From JABICX01 sp964528765 (GTDB lineage Archaea; Nanobdellota; Nanobdellia; UBA10117; JABICX01): a DNA stretch of 24,274 bases. Below the pieces are notes generated by a model. That model made no database searches, had not been told where the DNA came from, and was given only the letters and a program-made list of their open reading frames with translations. Numbering within the stretch: the stretch's first letter is position 1; the number at the start of each line of letters is the position of its first letter. Made by a program: the position numbers and the translations under genes. The stretch spans positions 1 through 24,274 of the forward strand of contig CAZGVA010000013.1 in the NCBI GenBank assembly GCA_964528765.1, written 5' to 3'. This document shows positions 22,642 through 24,274 of the stretch, piece after piece.

Positions 22642-23501
22642 AATAATATTGCCCCCTTATATTGCCAATCATATCTTAGGTGTCCATCAGGAAAGAAAAT
22701 TAACTGACGTATTTCTTCTTCGTTTTGAGAAGTAAGTGCATTTGTTACACAGACATTTTGACCATTAAAATCATATACAATCGCACCATAATTTGTTTTC
22801 ATTAATTCTACTGCATTTTTTCTTAAGAAATCGTATATGTCTTTTAGATTTTTATCTGGAAGTTTATTTTTAACAATCCATTTACTTGCATTGCAATCTT
22901 CGGGCTTGTTTGGCGCATGTAATGTTCGCAAGCTTAGTTGTTCTACATTGTTTTTTCTTGAAAATTCAATTAATTCAATTAGATCGTTAGTTGAGTGTAT
23001 GTAATTTTTTACAAGTAAACAACTAAATCGTACAGTAAATCCGATTTTATGTAATCGTGCAATGAGTCTTTCTAATTTTACAGGATAGTTTGGTAAGATT
23101 ATATTGTTGCGCTTATTTTTGTAATGAACAATTGATATTGCAATTGTTGTTAAACCATTTTTGTACCAGTCTTCCAGATGTTTTTTGTACTTAGGAAAAT
23201 GAGTATCTAAAATAATACCGTTGGTTTGTAATTCAATAATCGGAAAATTATGCTTATCTAATTCACAAATTATTCTCGAAATCTGTTCTGGAAATAATGT
23301 TGGCTCGCCCTTACCGGTAATCAATGCTGTTGTTACTCCGCTTTTGTCAGCTAAAACAGCAGCCTTGTTAAAATTTCTCCAGTTAAAGTTTCTAACATCT
23401 AAACCAACACCACAACTGGGAGTCATACGTGATATACAATATGGACATTGCGCATTACATGCTTTTGTTCCTGCGATGACGGTAAATATTTTAGCTTTCA
23501 T
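22638..23501 (-). CDS. Radical SAM enzyme of unknown function in the NAD operon
   Basis: A 287-residue radical SAM protein. The [4Fe-4S] motif CNAQCPYC spans 15-22 (Cys15, Cys19, Cys22), and GKGEPT (63-68) matches the family's SAM-binding GGEP motif with Lys in place of the second Gly. LQTNG (96-100) is the usual beta-strand 3 element. The partial TIM barrel covers most of the chain; the C-terminal FFPDGHLRYDWQYKGAILL resembles the tail of MoaA/SPASM-like members, but no second Cys cluster is visible. It starts 5 bp after the nicotinamidase stop and overlaps the PLP-enzyme start by 4 nt. Its substrate is unknown: no radical SAM step belongs to the standard NAD routes, so it may be a new pathway branch or an operon passenger. 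Confidence 0.85.
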   Translation of the reverse strand: MKAKIFTVIAGTKACNAQCPYCISRMTPSCGVGLDVRNFNWRNFNKAAVLADKSGVTTALITGKGEPTLFPEQISRIICELDKHNFPIIELQTNGIILDTHFPKYKKHLEDWYKNGLTTIAISIVHYKNKRNNIILPNYPVKLERLIARLHKIGFTVRFSCLLVKNYIHSTNDLIELIEFSRKNNVEQLSLRTLHAPNKPEDCNASKWIVKNKLPDKNLKDIYDFLRKNAVELMKTNYGAIVYDFNGQNVCVTNALTSQNEEEIRQLIFFPDGHLRYDWQYKGAILL

Positions 23502-23506
23502 TTTTA

Positions 23507-24157
23507 TTATAGCTCATCAAGAGCATCCTCCAAATTAATCATTCTAACGCCTCGATTTTCCATATCTTGCATAGCTCTAAATCCGTCATATGGTTTGAAT
23601 GGAACTGTTGCATCAATAACTAAATTAACTTTATATCCATGATCTAGAAATCCATTAACTGTTTGTAACACACAAATTTCTTGAACTAATCCCATTACAT
23701 AAACTTCTGAAATTCCTTTTTCTTTAAGTAAAATATCTAACGCCGGATTTTCAAATCCAGAATGCGCATCTTTTGCAATTTTGTAAACATTTTCACCAGT
23801 TCTTTTTAATTCATCTACAGTTTCTGCACCAGGTGTTCCGCGCATATTATGAGCAGGCCAATCGTTTAATTCTTTAGAGTTTTTATCATGTGCATCTTCA
23901 ACATATAACACTGAAATATTTTTTTCAATTGCACCATCGATTAATTTTCCTGCTTCGTCTATAATTGTTACACCTAATGGTGCGACAAGTGTACCTTGGT
24001 ATTTAGTGCCTTTGTGAATATAGTTTGTTTTGATAAAATCATTTGTCATATCAATTGAAACTACTGCTTTTTTATGTGCATAGTTGGCACCTAAAGCGTT
24101 TATTATAGAGGTACTAACGACATACGAATTGTTTTCATTAATAGCCATAGTTGACAT
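23507..24157 (-). CDS. pncA: Nicotinamidase (isochorismatase-like hydrolase)
   Basis: Deamidates nicotinamide to nicotinate, the entry step of salvage. I use ATG 24157 (216 residues) because GGTGAT lies 4 nt upstream; the in-frame GTG at 24166 falls inside that ribosome site. Visible residues are Asp36 in SIDMTNDF, the metal-site pattern DAH...H (Asp88, His90, His103 in the WPAH segment), a catalytic Lys (126 or 129 before AHSGFE) and nucleophile Cys162 in QEICVLQTV. All triad and metal positions are thus filled. An N-terminal stretch of about 30 residues precedes the usual start of the fold. The upstream gene stops at 24167, overlapping the ribosome site by one base, so the two are co-transcribed. 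Confidence 0.85.
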   Translation of the reverse strand: MSTMAINENNSYVVSTSIINALGANYAHKKAVVSIDMTNDFIKTNYIHKGTKYQGTLVAPLGVTIIDEAGKLIDGAIEKNISVLYVEDAHDKNSKELNDWPAHNMRGTPGAETVDELKRTGENVYKIAKDAHSGFENPALDILLKEKGISEVYVMGLVQEICVLQTVNGFLDHGYKVNLVIDATVPFKPYDGFRAMQDMENRGVRMINLEDALDEL

Positions 24158-24166
24158 TTTTATCAC

Positions 24167-24274
24167 CTAATTACCTACCTTCACAGTCTGTTGGTATCCA
24201 ACAGCTTGTTTTAATATTTGTACTGCAGATAATGCAGCCGAATAACTTGTTTTTGGGTTATCTGATGAAGGAAT
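24167..24274 (-). CDS. C-terminal fragment of the upstream operon gene (runs off the window)
   Basis: The minus strand carries 35 open codons up to a TAG at 24169-24167; the other two frames are closed. The peptide ends QILKQAVGYQQTVKVGN and I do not recognise a family from so little. The TAG touches the nicotinamidase ribosome site, so it belongs to the same operon. The recognised enzymes lack only nicotinate phosphoribosyltransferase, so pncB is the natural guess; that is inference from pathway logic, not from sequence similarity. Confidence 0.6.
   Translation of the reverse strand: MPSSDNPKTSYSAALSAVQILKQAVGYQQTVKVGN

Noticed and set aside
1..24274. CRISPR array, insertion sequence, integrase or phage genes
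   Set aside because: No regularly spaced repeats, transposase motifs, terminal inverted repeats or attachment-site duplications were seen.

Overview
The window is AT-rich, densely coded archaeal chromosome. Archaeal-type ribosomal proteins (L11, L1, L10/P0, L12/P1), Spt5/NusG, SecE, FtsZ, HerA, Kae1 and a long archaeal FKBP all point to Archaea. The compact layout, the reliance on NAD salvage and a shortened bacterial-style alanyl-tRNA synthetase suggest a small-genome DPANN lineage (Woesearchaeota/Pacearchaeota-like). The lineage is an inference from gene content; no rRNA gene is present to settle it.

Layout. (1) 1-3.9 kb, plus strand: a possible small structured RNA or divergent gene start, a P2A calcium ATPase, a tiny M50-type intramembrane metalloprotease and an FKBP prolyl isomerase. 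(2) 4.0-7.5 kb: ftsZ-secE-nusG-rpl11, interrupted by one minus-strand gene of unknown function. (3) 7.5-11.7 kb, plus: a HisC-like aminotransferase, the bacterial-like AlaRS, and a translationally coupled HExxH protein. (4) 11.7-14.6 kb, minus: rpl1-rpl10-rpl12 followed by a COG1340-type coiled-coil gene. This block is separated from rpl11 and inverted relative to it. (5) 14.6-18.3 kb, minus: HerA ATPase, an unknown helical protein, Kae1. (6) 18.3-24.3 kb, minus: an NAD salvage operon. In transcription order it reads: an unidentified gene entering from the window edge, nicotinamidase, a radical SAM enzyme, a PLP-dependent enzyme, NAD synthetase, an NMN adenylyltransferase-NUDIX fusion, NAD kinase, and an NrtR-like NUDIX regulator.

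How the genes work together. The operon's recognised enzymes convert nicotinamide to nicotinate, (nicotinate mononucleotide) to NaAD, NaAD to NAD, and NAD to NADP. Only the phosphoribosyltransferase is not visible, and it may be the truncated upstream gene. The regulator has a degenerate NUDIX box and a winged helix, as expected of a sensor of an NAD breakdown product. The radical SAM and PLP enzymes sit inside this operon with overlapping reading frames and have no known role in NAD metabolism. They are the best lead for new biochemistry here.

Expression signals follow two styles. Genes at transcription-unit starts mostly have a TATA-like box about 25 nt before the start codon and no Shine-Dalgarno site, which suggests leaderless mRNA. 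Operon-internal genes, and ftsZ, carry GGTGA/GGAGG-type sites. Two minus-strand leaders look like structured RNA regulators: a three-way-junction fold just upstream of rpl1, and tandem hairpins that bury the Shine-Dalgarno site of the coiled-coil gene.
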